Assembly: GCF_964199755.1 (NCBI RefSeq)
Contig: NC_133911.1
Location: 1,329,001-1,393,000, forward strand
From: Larus michahellis
Taxonomy: Eukaryota; Chordata; Aves; Charadriiformes; Laridae
DNA: 64,000 bases
Direction of reading: 5' to 3'
The notes below the pieces were generated by a model that worked only from the letters and a program-made list of their open reading frames with translations, made no database searches and was not told the DNA's origin. A program made the position numbers and the translations under genes. Shown in pieces: positions 1 through 10,720 of this stretch; within the stretch, counting starts at the first letter, position 1; the number at the start of each line of letters is the position of its first letter.

Positions 1-126
1 GTTAGGACACCAGGAGAAAGGATGTGCCCACCTAGGGCATCCTTTGACCTGGCAGTCCCCATGCCTTCTCTCTGCTGGGAAGCAACAAGGAAGAAATGAT
101 CCCATTCTCTTCTCCCCTTCTTGCTA

Positions 127-236
127 GATGGGGCTTTGAGCAGCCTGGTCTAGCGGGAGGTGTCCCTGCCCATGGCAGGGGGTTTGGAACTAGATGATCT
201 TTAAGGTCCCTTCCAACCCAAACCATTCTGTGATTC
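127..236 (+). mobile_element. CR1 LINE 3' tail fragment
   Basis: About 110 bp match the 3' end of CR1. The recognisable parts are a GGGGCTTTGAGCAGCCTGGT-like segment, then GATGATCTTTAAGGTCCCTTCCAACCC, and a degenerate terminal repeat CCATTCTGTGATTC. The element is severely 5'-truncated, as most CR1 copies are, lies in WNT4 intron 1 in the sense direction, and has no coding capacity. Confidence 0.85.
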
Positions 237-3200
237 TCCACAGCCGCTGGCTGGCTCCTTGCGGTGCCTGGTCCATACCTCTCTCTTCATACAGCTCTCT
301 GTCCATCTCCATACACTTTTGTTTTTTGCATCCTAAACGAGCCTTTTCTTCTTCCTCAGAGGAAACCCCTCTGCACAAGGCAGTCCCAATCCTCTGACCA
401 TACGTCCAGCCAAAAGGGGCACAGAGACGCGCGGCTGATCCAGGCTGACTTTGCCGTTCCGTGAGCAGGGGGGGATGTTTGCAGGGGCCGCTCCTCAGAG
501 AGGAGCGGGGCTGAAGCATCTCTGCAGCTCAAGACTTGAACAAGCCTTTTGTATCCCAGGCAGGTCGGGTGTTTGCTGGATGTGGTGAAGCCTCTAAGCT
601 CATCTGGCTCCTCGGCGTCTCTGGGTGATACACCAGTGATACCACTGGCCTGGGTCCGACTGTTACCACCTTCAGGAAAATGTTCCCCATACGAGACAAT
701 GCGAAGAGTTCTCACACTTAGAACTCCTTTGTTTAAATAAAAAAAAAAAAAAAAAACACCAGAGATTTCTGCTTTCTCCAAGACACCTGCTACATCTTCC
801 CCGACCTCTATTGAGAATTTGACAAATTTCCGCACCGTCCCATGGCAAGGAATCCCCTCCCGTCTCCTTCTGTCTCTCTCTGCCAACCGCTGTGGCTCTT
901 CCAACATCTTCTTGTCATTCCACCAATTATCCTTCCTCCTGAAATTATTGTCGTCATTTTTATTTAAGTAGGGGCTTTCCCCCCCTGCTGGCCTTTTCAA
1001 AGCTCCCCTGGGTTTGAGGTTTAAGGAAACCATCTCGCAGGGTGGATCAACTGCAGCTGCTTAAATTACGGGGCTTCAATCTCGATCTCTGTACTGTGGA
1101 TGGAAAAAAAAAAAAAAAAAAAGGGGCTTTCCATCAGTTTTGTGTTAAATCGGTGAGTTTTATTAAAAGGGAGCTTGTTCTGCGAGTGAGTCGTCCGGTC
1201 TTAAAGGCAGGAGAAAAGAAACATAAATGCCGTGATGAAGCAAGAAGACAAAACTTGAACAAATGGCTGGGGCAGGAGCTCACCCCGTGAAACACTCTTT
1301 GCCCAATCTTGGAAAAGGAAGAAAATATGCCATTACTTGGGTTGGTTTTTTTTTTCCACAAGCAGGGCTGTTTTGAGGCTGCGCGTGAGATTAAGTCATA
1401 ACCTAGAGCTCTGCCCAGCAATCGGGATGCGGTATCAGGATGGAGATCTGCACCGAGAACTCGCGGAGGGCAGGAACTGTTGGGTTTCCTCCTGTTGTGC
1501 CGGTCTTGCTGTGGGTGGAGGTAGACGAAGGCTTTGTCTGGTTTCTACCATCTCAGACCAGGAAAATGAAGTTTGGATCAAGGTCCTCGTTAAGGACCAG
1601 GCGCAGTGCCAGAGCCGGGTTTCCATGGTGACCGTGGGATGCTGCGGATGGGTTTGGTACCTTGCTTGGGCTCCCCAGCCCTGAGAAACACTCAGAGTAG
1701 TGGGGTGGAAGCATCTTTGAGTGCTGGTGAGGGCAGAGCACGTTTCCCAGCTCTTATCTCGCCCTTCAGCTGCCGCAGAGAGGTGAGAAGACAGAGAGTT
1801 TTCACCCAGAGAGGGGAAAAGAGGTGAGCTGGTCCTCCTCGGTGCCTCTGAATGTGCTGTGGAGAGATGCCACATGAAAGCCTCAAAGCCTTCCCACAAA
1901 GATCCTTCCTTGCATCCTTGACTCAACCTCTGGATCCCTCCTGGACCAGTCCCCAGGATGGCAGTCTCCCGCCCCCGACAAAAAAAAAAGCCCCTGTTGG
2001 AAAGCAGTGATGGTACTCGTGGGACGTAGGAGACCGGTGGTATGCCGGAAGTCCGATGGGGCCACGGCATTTTAGGCATCGTTGCCTCCAACCCCAAGGA
2101 GGGGCAGACACACATGGGTTGAGGAGGGCACAGAGAGGGCCTGTCACGGGGGAGAGAGGCCAGAGCACCGTTCTGGATAGCTTCATCTCATCTGCCTGCC
2201 TGGCAAAACAAATTACTAGACCTGTTCTTGGAGAGCTGTACCTATCTTTGAAGCATCCTCGGCCTTCGTTTTATCATCCCGAACAGCATTAAATGCGTGT
2301 TGGGGAGGCATCTTATCAGGCGCATCTACTTGGAAAGGCTTGAAAGGCTCTTGTCATGGTTTTCTTCGTGTGTGCTTTGAATTTATAGCTCCCCATGGCC
2401 TGGAGAAACCCACCGAGCTGGGAAATGTATTAAAAAAGGAGACGATACCCGCCATCCTGAGCGGAGCTGATGTTAATGGACGGCTCTCTCTTGCCAAGGT
2501 GCCTGCAGTCGCACCAGGCACCGACCCGCGGGCAGGACCGGCCGTGGTGCTTCGCAGGAGCTGGTTCCCTGCTACGATAAACGTTGCAGGAGGGGGGAAA
2601 AGCCAAATCAGCACGAGGGGTTAGTACTGGAGGCAGAATCTGTTTTTTTCTGGCTTCCAGGCTCCAAACTGATCAACCGACCCGCGGTGCCTCGGGACGA
2701 ATCTCACTGCTCGGCTGTGCATCAGCTTCTCCACGCTCAAACTGAAACCACGGCTGGGCCCGGGAGGGGACGGGGCTGTCGCGGTCACGCTGGGTTTGCT
2801 CAGCATCCAACACCCTCCAGGCTCCCGAGGGAGTTCCGCTGCCTTCATCCCGCGTCAGCCGAGCGCAGCGAGATGCGGGAGCAGCAAGTGTCACATCCCG
2901 TGTCCCCAACTGCAGAACGGGGAGCGGGGACACTCACACGCGGTGTGGGGTCCGGCAGAAAGGTGACAGCCCTGGGTTTGGCCGCGCTGGGGGTCCCAAG
3001 GCAAGCCCACCAGGGAGCCGGGCGGCCGGTCCTCTGCAAACGGGGCTGTGCCCTTGGAGGAGCAGAAAGCCTGGGGCAAAGATGCTTTGCTGGTATAAAG
3101 GCTAGAAAAGAACTTGGCTCGGAAAGCACGGCAGCCTGCCACTTCCCGCTGTCTGAGAGGCATTGCATCAAGTGATCTCCACGCACAAGGAAAGCTGAAT

Positions 3201-3548
3201 GCTTTTGACAGCCAGCCACGCAGACTCCCCACGGACGCTGCAAGCCAAGCCGGCTTTCTCACCGTCTCCCACGGCCCCCCAGTCGTAAGCGTGAAACCAA
3301 GCTGGTGAATAATTCTGCTGATGCACAGAAGAGAAAATCCTGTTCTCTCCTCCTGGGGCAGACTGGCAGGGCTAATGGGAGGAAGAGGCTGTGACAACTT
3401 GATTTTGTGGCTGAAGTCAGCAGATCCGGCTCCTGGGACACATGGGAACAGGCAGGGAGCAGGAGCCACTTTTGCACAGTCACTTCTCGGAGGCGAGCAG
3501 GGCTTCAAAGGAAAAATACTTAGCAGGATGTTGCAACTTGGGAGGAGG

Positions 3549-3591
3549 AAAAAAAAAAAAAAAAAAAAAAACAAGCAAACAAAAAAAAAAA
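3549..3591 (+). repeat. A-rich tract in WNT4 intron 1
   Basis: A run of 23 A is followed by CAAGCAAAC and a further run of 11 A. It is a simple A-rich repeat, possibly a slipped homopolymer, with no recognisable retroelement body immediately upstream. Confidence 0.85.
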
Positions 3592-4934
3592 CCCACAGGC
3601 TCTGTAGGGCTGGGAAATGCAGAGTCAAGGAATGAGGTTTCCAAAAAAGCCTTCGCTCGGCCACTCGCATCTCTTGGTGCGGGCGAGGCAGCAACGTGAG
3701 CCGACGCTGGCGGCTCCCGAGGACGTTACAGCTCGGCATGGTCGGCGGGTGCAAGCCTGAGTTTCGCCCGTCCAATGCGGGGGATGATGTCCCCACTCCG
3801 CAGCAGGAGGGGGCTCCAACGGGTGGCAGCGTCACTTAAAGCGGGTGCCAGCAGCCGCGGGAAGGAGGGCGTCTCAGCCGGGCGTGCGCAAGCACGGGCC
3901 CGGAGAGAGGGTCTGGGATGATCCAACAGCCTGACCGAGCTACGCGGGTCTATCTTAAAACCCCTCTGAGGCCGGGGCAGGAGGAGGGACCTGGGAAACG
4001 GGCAAGTGCACACGAATGCCGGTCTCGGTGGGTTGGGATGTGCAGGACGGACCGTCGTGCCCGTGTGCCCCGTGGGGAGATGCCAAGAGCTTGCAGGGTG
4101 CTCGCCCCAAACGGGGCAGCTCCCTTTTCCCACCCAAGAGCAGCTCTGCGACTCCTCCTGCTGAGGATGGGGCGATGGAAAGCGGAGCACGTGGTCACCT
4201 CCACGCAGGGCCAGGCTTTTCCAGGTCAGCAAAGACCTCATGGCCATGGTCACAAGCCGGGCTGGTGGAGGAGGTGCCCAGCGTGTGCGGTTTTGCCCAC
4301 GGCAGGCTCCTGACTGTCCTCCCCACTTCAAGCCCGGCTTGAAGCCCAAGCGACAGGAAAGCTGGCAGCTCCCAGAGGCCATCCTTGCCTGCTGAGGGCC
4401 GGGGCAGCTAAAAGCAGGCTCCAGGAGGGAAGTGGTTTGGAGGGCGATGTTTGTCGGTGATGAGCACACAGCCACGCTGTGGGAGCCGTGTGGCAGCTGG
4501 AGCTGGCAGCCGAGCGCCTGTCCTGCTTGTTTTGGCTGACTTCAGGAGACCTCTGGCTTTTCCTAGTAGCACTTGGATGTGCCGGTACTCAGGAGACCTG
4601 ACCGGGCACATTCAGACAACGCCGAAAATATCTTGCTTGCAGGCAACAGAGGCAAAGGGGAGCCAGCAGCCGGGCTCCCCAAGAGACGGGGGACCGGGCT
4701 GCAGAGGGATGGTTGTTTTGCTTGGGCTTGCTCCCTGCCGGCCAAAAACGCATCCTGTGGAGCCACCGCAGTGGCACGTTTAAGGTGACCCCAGACGGGC
4801 ACCAGGTCTCGGCTGCGGAGGGGATGAGAGGCCGGGTCTCCTCGCTTGCTGCGGTGCAGGGCGTCCCAGCTGAAGGCGGGTTCGTGCTCCCCCAACCCTC
4901 GTCTCCTAACCAGCTGTGCTGGCTGTCGCGGCAG

Positions 4935-5170
4935 GTACCTGGCGAAGCTGTCTTCAGTGGGGAGCATCTCCGAGGAGGAGACCTGCGAGAAGCTGAAGGG
5001 CTTGATCCAGCGCCAGGTGCAGATGTGCAAGAGGAACCTGGAGGTGATGGACTCGGTGCGGCGCGGAGCCCAGCTGGCCATCGAGGAGTGCCAGTACCAG
5101 TTCCGCAACCGCCGCTGGAACTGCTCCACTCTGGACACCCTGCCTGTCTTCGGCAAGGTGGTAACGCAAG
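4935..5170 (+). CDS. WNT4: WNT4 exon 2
   Basis: The 236-bp exon gives one base of Leu26, 78 codons (residues 27-104, YLAKLSS to GKVVTQ) and the first base of Gly105. The acceptor is GCAG at 4931-4934 and the donor GTGAGC at 5171. It covers the start of the N-terminal alpha-helical Wnt domain, with [19 protein letters not shown] and the Wnt hallmark [10 protein letters not shown], where N88 is a glycosylation sequon. The open frame runs on both sides of the exon, so the boundaries rest on splice consensus and on the known WNT4 protein, not on stop codons. Confidence 0.97.
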
Positions 5171-8100
5171 GTGAGCCGGGAGGAGACGTGCCTGGGGTGC
5201 TGCGGCGCGGGGGGAATGGCTACAGCAGCAGGCGGGGGGGGCTGCGGCTGGGTTTTCCCTGCTTGCCCCTGAGCCAGCAGCTGGGGAAAGCAGGGAACAG
5301 CCCAGTGTTGGACCTTGGGGCTGACAGGCGTTGCAGCAGGGCTCTTCTGACTGCGTTGGGGCAGCACACCCAGACCCCTGAGGTTCCTCCGCTGCTGGGC
5401 GATTCCTCTGCCAAGCCTTTTTCTCACGCAGCGGGTGCCCATCGCCTGGAGGCACCAGCCCGGCTGAGCTGGTGAGCTCTGCACCTTTTACAAGGAGACG
5501 CCGAATTCGAGCAGGGCCTTAAAGTCACCCTGCGGTCTAATCTCTGCCCCTCCAAGCCCGCGGCTGCAGCGGGATGCTGGATGTATTCGGTCTCTTCTCC
5601 GGGCAGCGCCGAAGCGGTGACCGCTGCCAGACTGGCGCGACACTCTCCAGCCGAGCCGTCTGCGGGCGAGACCTTGGGAGGAGGACAGCCCTCTGCCGCC
5701 CGAGGCGAGTAAAACACACGGCGGCTGGACCCTCCAAGGAGAGCATCATCACCCGCCACCACCCAGCTGCCAGCCTTCAGGGGGGATTTACGGCCAGGGC
5801 AGCCCCCCAGCCCCTCGGATCCCAGCTGCAGGCAGGCGGCCCGCGAGAACGGGGCTGTGACCGAACCAAGCAAGGACCCAGAGCATCGGGGTGCGGAGAC
5901 AGAGGGGAAAGTCCCTCTGCAACCCCTGGAGACCACCGAAGCGGCCCTTGCCTCCCCTCGGGTGCCACTGCCATCTCTGGTGCACCATCTCACTTTCCAT
6001 AGACCAAATCCTACGCGTCCCCCCCCCCTTGCCCCGGCTCCTTGTTTGACTTCCCTCCCCTCAACACAGGGGTGAAGATCCCTTCTTGTGAAGGTTCAGG
6101 GACTGGAAATACCAGAAATACCAGAAACTAAAAGTCGTCTCTTTTTAGGCAGCCACAGCACAAACCGACCAACACGATCCTACTATTAACCTCGATTAAC
6201 TTGGAGGCGGTTCAGTCCCCGCGCTGGCTGGGTGCTCCCCAGCCGCTGCCGCCCGGGCCAGATTACGGCTGGGCCACCAAAGTAGCTGCCCTCTGTCCGA
6301 CCGGCAAGCCAGGGTGACGTCTGCTCGCGAGCCATCCCCCCCCTCTGCCCCTGCCATGGGACTACCCCGAATGCCAGCCCTCCTCGCTCGGGGACAGAGG
6401 GGCTGTGTCCTCAGCCGGCCTCGGAGGGTGGGGGGGATTTGGGTGTTGCAAGAGCTGGTCCCTGGCCGCGCCGCCCTGGGTGTTCGTGCCCAGGGATGTC
6501 CCCTGACTTCCCAAACGAGCGCTTCCCAACCGTGCGGCACCGCATAGGCAGACGCGAAAGCTGGGAAGGGGCTGCACCCTGGGGACCAGCCGAGTTTTGC
6601 AAGGAGCTTTGGGAGCGGAGTGGGGTTTTGCGGGGTAATTTGGGAGGGGCTGGGAGCTACGGGACCCCCACGTGAGAGGATGGCGAGGATCTGCAGGGGC
6701 AGGGGATGTTCCTGGATGTGGAAAGCAGCCGACTATTTTGGATGCAGGAGGGATTTCACGGCAGAGGCGCCCTGCAAGCACCAGGCGAGAAAGTCTCTCT
6801 GGAGAGCTCTCCCCACGCTGGCAACGCAGCCTTTGCATCTCCCCCACCGCCGGGTTATCATTTGCCCATTGCATTCGTGTTTTTAACCTCATGGGGCAGC
6901 TCCCAGCTCCTTCACTCTTGCAAGACAGGGCTCTCCCTACCGCAGCCGGTCTCCCAGCACCGAGGGGTCTCTGCTGAGACCGGTCCAGGCTTGGCACCAA
7001 GCAAACAACATCCCCGGGAGCGGGGAGGATGCGCATCCTGCGTGAGGGACCCCACCTTGGGAGGAAGGGACGGAGCAAAGGGTTTGACTTGATAGCCCTG
7101 CAGAGCGTGTTTTGCCGAGAGCCGGTCTCCAGACCAGCTTTTCAAGGGGGTTTATGTGCAACACCAGCGTTAGAATCATAGAATCATAGGGTCCGAAGGG
7201 ACCTCTGGAGATCACCCCGTCCCACCCCCTGCCAGAGCAGGGTCACCCACAGCAGGTGGCACAGGAACGCCTCCAGGCGGGGTTGGGATGTCTCCAGAGA
7301 CGGAGACTCCCCCACCTCTCTGGGCAGCCTGTGCCAGGGCTCTGCCACCCTCACAGCAAAGAAGTTCCTCCTCGTGTTGAGATGGAACTTCCCATGGTCA
7401 CGTTTGTGCCCGTTACCCCTTGTCCTGTCCCTGGGCACCACTGAGAAGAGCCTGGCCCCATCCTCCTGACACCCCCCCTTTCAGTATTTATCAGCGTTGA
7501 TAAGGTCCCCCCTCAGCCGTCTTTTTTCCAGACTGGAGAGACCCAACTCCCTCAGCCTTTCTCCATCAGAGAGGGGTTCCAGTCCCCTCAGCACCTTGGT
7601 AGCCCTTTGCTGTCCCCTCTCCAGCAGTTCCCCGTCCTTCTGGAACCGGGGAGCCCAGAACTGGACCCAGTTAGGAGGAAAGAGGAGCAGGGACAGGCGC
7701 AACAGCCCACCAGGGGCCACCTGGCCGCGCACCCTCCAGAAAGCCCTCTCACGTGCCACGTTTCCCACCATGGTTTGTGCTGTTTCAGGGACGCGGGAGG
7801 CAGCGTTCGTCTATGCCATCTCTTCGGCAGGGGTGGCCTTCGCAGTGACCCGCGCCTGCAGCAGCGGCGAGCTGGACAAGTGTGGATGCGACCGCACGGT
7901 GCAGGGGGGCAGCCCGCAGGGTGAGCACGCACCAGGGGCCGGGGGGCGGGGGGCAGGGAACGGCTCAGCGGGGAGGCAAAAATGGGCCAAGCATGGAAAC
8001 GCCCACCCTGGAGCCATCCAGAAAGGAGGGAAAAGCTTTTTTTAAAAAAAAAAAAAGAAACAACTCCTGTTAGTTCATGTGAGTCCCTCCAAAAGGCATC

Positions 8101-9161
8101 TGGGAGCATCATCCATGGGGCAGGGAAAGAATCTTGTCCATCATCCCCCCCACCACGGCCACAGTCCCCAGCCTCCCCAGTCCCCTAGGCAGCGCAGCCT
8201 AGTGGGTAGCAGGAGAGAAGAGGGGGGGGAAGAGTCAGATGTATTTTTGCGAGAGCAGGGCTGGAGAGGACGAGCAAGGCCGGCTGGCTGTCCCCCATCT
8301 CATCCGTGCTCTCTGCCTTAGGTTTCCAGTGGTCGGGCTGCTCCGATAACATCGCCTACGGCGTGGCCTTCTCGCAGTCCTTCGTTGACGTCCGCGAGAG
8401 GAGCAAAGGGGCTTCTTCCAACAGAGCGTTAATGAACCTCCACAACAACGAGGCAGGGAGGAAGGTAACGGTGAGGGGGAATCCTGGGCAGGGGGTGCAG
8501 CCCTGCAGCATCCCAGCTGGGCTCTGCGGCCATTGCTTGAGCCTTTTTGGCTTCGTTTCACCCCCATCCGCTCCCGTACGTCATCACTGCTCCCTGCACA
8601 GCCAACCCTTCCGCGGCCCCTGTGTTGCACCCTCCTCGCTGTGTCCGTCCCGCGCTCACGGTCCCAGCTCATCCCTTGCGTCTGTTCCTCCAGGCGATCC
8701 TCAACAACATGCGCGTGGAGTGCAAGTGTCACGGCGTGTCAGGCTCCTGCGAGTTCAAGACGTGCTGGAAAGCCATGCCCCCCTTCCGCAAAGTGGGCAA
8801 CGTCCTGAAGGAGAAATTCGACGGCGCCACCGAGGTCGAGCAGAGCGAGATCGGATCCACCAAAGTGCTGGTGCCCAAAAACTCCCAGTTCAAGCCGCAC
8901 ACGGACGAGGACCTCGTCTACCTGGACTCCAGCCCCGACTTCTGCGACCACGACCTCAAGAACGGGGTGCTGGGCACCAGCGGCCGGCAGTGCAACAAGA
9001 CCTCCAAGGCTATCGACGGCTGCGAGCTGATGTGCTGCGGCCGGGGCTTTCATACGGACGAAGTGGAGGTTGTGGAAAGGTGCAGCTGCAAATTCCACTG
9101 GTGCTGCTCCGTCAAGTGCAAACCCTGCCATCGGGTGGTGGAAATCCACACGTGCCGGTGA
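4935..9161 (+). CDS. WNT4: WNT4, secreted Wnt ligand (joined exons 2-5; 5' partial)
   Basis: Join of 4935-5170, 7789-7920, 8322-8464 and 8694-9161. It encodes residues 27-351 of a Wnt protein; the total fits the 351 residues usual for WNT4. Wnt proteins are secreted cysteine-rich glycoproteins that bind Frizzled and LRP receptors. In vertebrates WNT4 acts in female gonad, Mullerian duct, kidney tubule and adrenal development. All introns have GT-AG ends and the phases agree (1, 1, 0 after exons 2, 3, 4). The first base, 4935, completes a Leu codon begun in exon 1, which with the signal peptide lies upstream of the window. The lipid-acceptor Ser is at residue 212 in HGVSGSC, and N-glycosylation sequons are at N88 (NCST) and N297 (NKTS). 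The match to vertebrate WNT4 in all four exons makes a paralogue unlikely. I see no frameshift or premature stop. Confidence 0.97.
5171..7788 (+). other. WNT4: WNT4 intron 2
   Basis: This 2.6-kb GC-rich intron runs from donor GTGAGC to acceptor TTTCAG at 7783-7788. A CR1 in opposite orientation occupies 7172-7670, so only 118 bp of non-repeat sequence separate it from exon 3. Nothing else is recognised. Confidence 0.9.
7172..7670 (-). mobile_element. CR1 LINE 3' fragment, antisense in WNT4 intron 2
   Basis: On the minus strand this is a CR1 ending in a tandem 8-mer, seen on the plus strand as AGAATCATAGAATCAT at 7172-7187. The minus-strand translation resembles the C-terminal end of CR1 ORF2 ([20 protein letters not shown]), followed by the CR1 3' UTR. 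Similarity to the copy at 17609-18198 stops at 7670, marking the 5' truncation point. The copy is close in sequence to the one at 17.6 kb, so both probably belong to one subfamily. Confidence 0.93.
7789..7920 (+). CDS. WNT4: WNT4 exon 3
   Basis: This 132-bp exon gives two bases that complete Gly105, 43 codons ([14 protein letters not shown] to GGSPQ) and the first base of Gly149. The acceptor is TTTCAG ending at 7788 and the donor is GTGAGC at 7921. It carries the conserved Wnt segment [19 protein letters not shown] and the [13 protein letters not shown] cysteine motif of the N-terminal domain. Confidence 0.97.
7921..8321 (+). other. WNT4: WNT4 intron 3
   Basis: A 401-bp intron with donor GTGAGC and an acceptor ending in TTAG at 8318-8321. 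An A run lies near 8044-8056. No repeat element or other feature is seen. Confidence 0.92.
8322..8464 (+). CDS. WNT4: WNT4 exon 4
   Basis: This 143-bp exon gives two bases completing Gly149 and 47 codons ([20 protein letters not shown] to NNEAGRK), ending on a codon boundary before donor GTAACG at 8465. WGGCSDN-type (here WSGCSDN) and [11 protein letters not shown] are family-wide Wnt motifs of the N-terminal domain. The donor is GTAACG, a weaker match to consensus than the other WNT4 donors. Confidence 0.96.
8465..8693 (+). other. WNT4: WNT4 intron 4
   Basis: A 229-bp GC-rich intron between donor GTAACG and acceptor TCCTCCAG. It is in frame with exon 5 without a stop from 8547 onward, so retention could go unnoticed in a purely ORF-based gene model. 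Confidence 0.92.
8694..9161 (+). CDS. WNT4: WNT4 exon 5 (terminal coding exon)
   Basis: 155 codons from [12 protein letters not shown] to the C-terminal VEIHTCR, then TGA at 9159-9161. It holds the palmitoleoylation hairpin [16 protein letters not shown] (acceptor Ser at protein residue 212). It also holds the WNT4 linker [20 protein letters not shown], the sequon NKTS at residue 297 and the cysteine-knot C-terminal domain [21 protein letters not shown]. That domain contacts Frizzled through its index finger near the C terminus. The length and cysteine pattern are normal for the family. Confidence 0.98.
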
Positions 9162-9405
9162 TGCAGGGAGGGGAGCGCCCATCCGTCCCCTCTCTAACTG
9201 ACCCTGCTTCTCCCTTGCCCCACGGCCGGGACTGAGGACGTAACCCAGCCGCTGCAGAGAGAGCACAGCTCTTTACAGAGACAGAGCCCCAGAGGAAAAA
9301 CAGATTTTAAAGAAAAAAAAAAAATATTTAAAGTTTTAAAAAAAAATTGATCATTGTTGCCTTTTTTGGTTTTTTTCTTTTGTTTGCTTGCTTTATTTAT
9401 TGCCG
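9162..9405 (+). other. WNT4: WNT4 3' UTR, proximal AU-rich part
   Basis: Sequence following the TGA. From about 9296 it becomes A/U-rich, with AAATATTTAAAG near 9320 and CTTTATTTATTG near 9390, in otherwise GC-rich surroundings. This is typical of a 3' UTR, and the ATTTATT motif resembles an AU-rich element. I see no AATAAA in this stretch, so the transcript probably continues. ATTAAA at 11625-11630 and AATAAA at 14096-14101 are possible downstream poly(A) signals, but nothing here decides between them. Confidence 0.6.
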
Positions 9406-10269
9406 AAGCCAGAGCCCCGCAGTGTCCCATGCCAGCAGGGACGTGTCTCCTCTGGCGGCCGGCTGGGGACCTGCGTGGTGGCTGCTCTCAGCCATGAGCT
9501 CCTGCCGACGCCGGAGCGCTGCAAACAGGAGGTGTTTAAGCCGAGGCTAGCGTCAGGCACTCGGTATCTTCTATCGCAATTGCGTTTGTTTAAGGCACAC
9601 GCTGAGCATCCCAGAGCACGGCTGGGCTTGGCCGAGCCGCGGGAGGTGATGGAGCACGGCCAGCGCGTGCAGCCAGGTGCGGCGCAGAGGACGGGCAGGT
9701 GGCGACGGGGTGGCAACGTCCCCAGGAGTTAAGCTCAAGGCAGGGAAAGCCCATTAGTATATGAAGGGGACACGGGACACTCTTGCGTCCCCTTGTTGTG
9801 CCATGCTCCTGGGCACCGGGTGGATTTTGGAGCAGCTCCAGTGGCCACTCTGATTTACAGAAGCTCCTCAGTGGCTGCCCAGAGCGGTCGGAGGACACAA
9901 TGCTCCCACCATGCTCCCCCTTCCTCATGCAAACCCCCTTCCCCCTTCGCTGCTCCGGCATCTTGTTCAACGGGAGACTGTGAAGCGGGTCCAGGGAGGC
10001 CACGGTACCCCCAATGGCTCTGAATGGAGCTGGGAGCTGACGGGAGGAAATCCCAAGGGATTTCTTTTCCTCTGTCCCATAATCGCCCCCGCCTTGCTCA
10101 CCAGCATCCCACAACCAGATCTCTCCCTCCTCCGCATGCCGGTTCTCCACACCCGCCGTGGGCTCTGGGGACAGTCCCCATCCCGTTGGCTGCTGAGAAA
10201 AGCCGAATTGTAAAGTGGAGCAATTACCGGGGGTGGGGGAAAGATGCTGCTGTGGGGGGGGGGAAAGGC

Positions 10270-10720
10270 AACGCTCCTGCTCTGCCCTTACCCTCGGGCA
10301 GCAGGCGAGGAGGGCTGAGCCCGAGGGATGCTGCCAGGCGCGCCCCGGCCACCGGGATTCCGCGCGGCAGGGCCCCAGCCGCCCCGTCTCTCTCCCCGCG
10401 GGCCGGCCTGGAGCGATGCCACGAGGATAACGCGCCGTCCCGCCCGCTCCCGCTTCCCCTCCGCCCGCCATCGGGTTAGCGCGGAGCCCTCGCGGCCGGG
10501 CTGCAGGACGAAATATTTGGAGAACTAATAAGCAGAGGGGCACTGCGAGGGGAGGTGGAAAGCAAACCCGTTCCTCTCTCCTCACCCACTTGTCTGCGAG
10601 TCGAGAGGCAAAAGGGGAGCGGAGGAAAAACCTCGAAACGGCACCTCGAGCCAAGAGGAACGCGGCCCCGCGGCGCAACGGGGAGCCCCCCCCCAACCCC
10701 GCGCAAGCTGGGAGCTCCCT
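10270..10720. promoter_or_regulatory. CpG-rich patch about 1.1 kb past the WNT4 stop
   Basis: Many CpG dinucleotides in a short stretch (for example GCGCGGCAGGG, CCGCGGGCCGG, AACGCGCCGTCCCGCCCGCTC), directly followed by an AT-rich motif AAATATTTGGAGAACTAATAA near 10511. Such density suggests an unmethylated CpG island or regulatory element. No conserved coding exon starts here. Confidence 0.35.

Larger units (their letters stand above)
1..4934 (+). other. WNT4: WNT4 intron 1, 3' part
   Basis: Noncoding, GC-rich sequence leading to the acceptor GCAG at 4931-4934. It contains a CR1 tail at 127-236 and A runs near 738-757, 1104-1122 and 3549-3591. Sizeable open frames on both strands resemble no known protein and are expected in DNA this rich in GC. 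I looked for a WNT4 exon 1 (a short signal peptide ending just before YLAKLSS) and found none, so exon 1 is inferred to lie left of the window. Confidence 0.75.

Noticed and set aside
2891..3835. A 314-codon open frame on the minus strand in WNT4 intron 1
   Set aside because: It includes a run of Phe from the poly-A tract read backwards and resembles no protein family.
1..4934. WNT4 exon 1 or promoter inside the window
   Set aside because: No signal-peptide-coding segment with a matching phase-2 donor was found before 4935.
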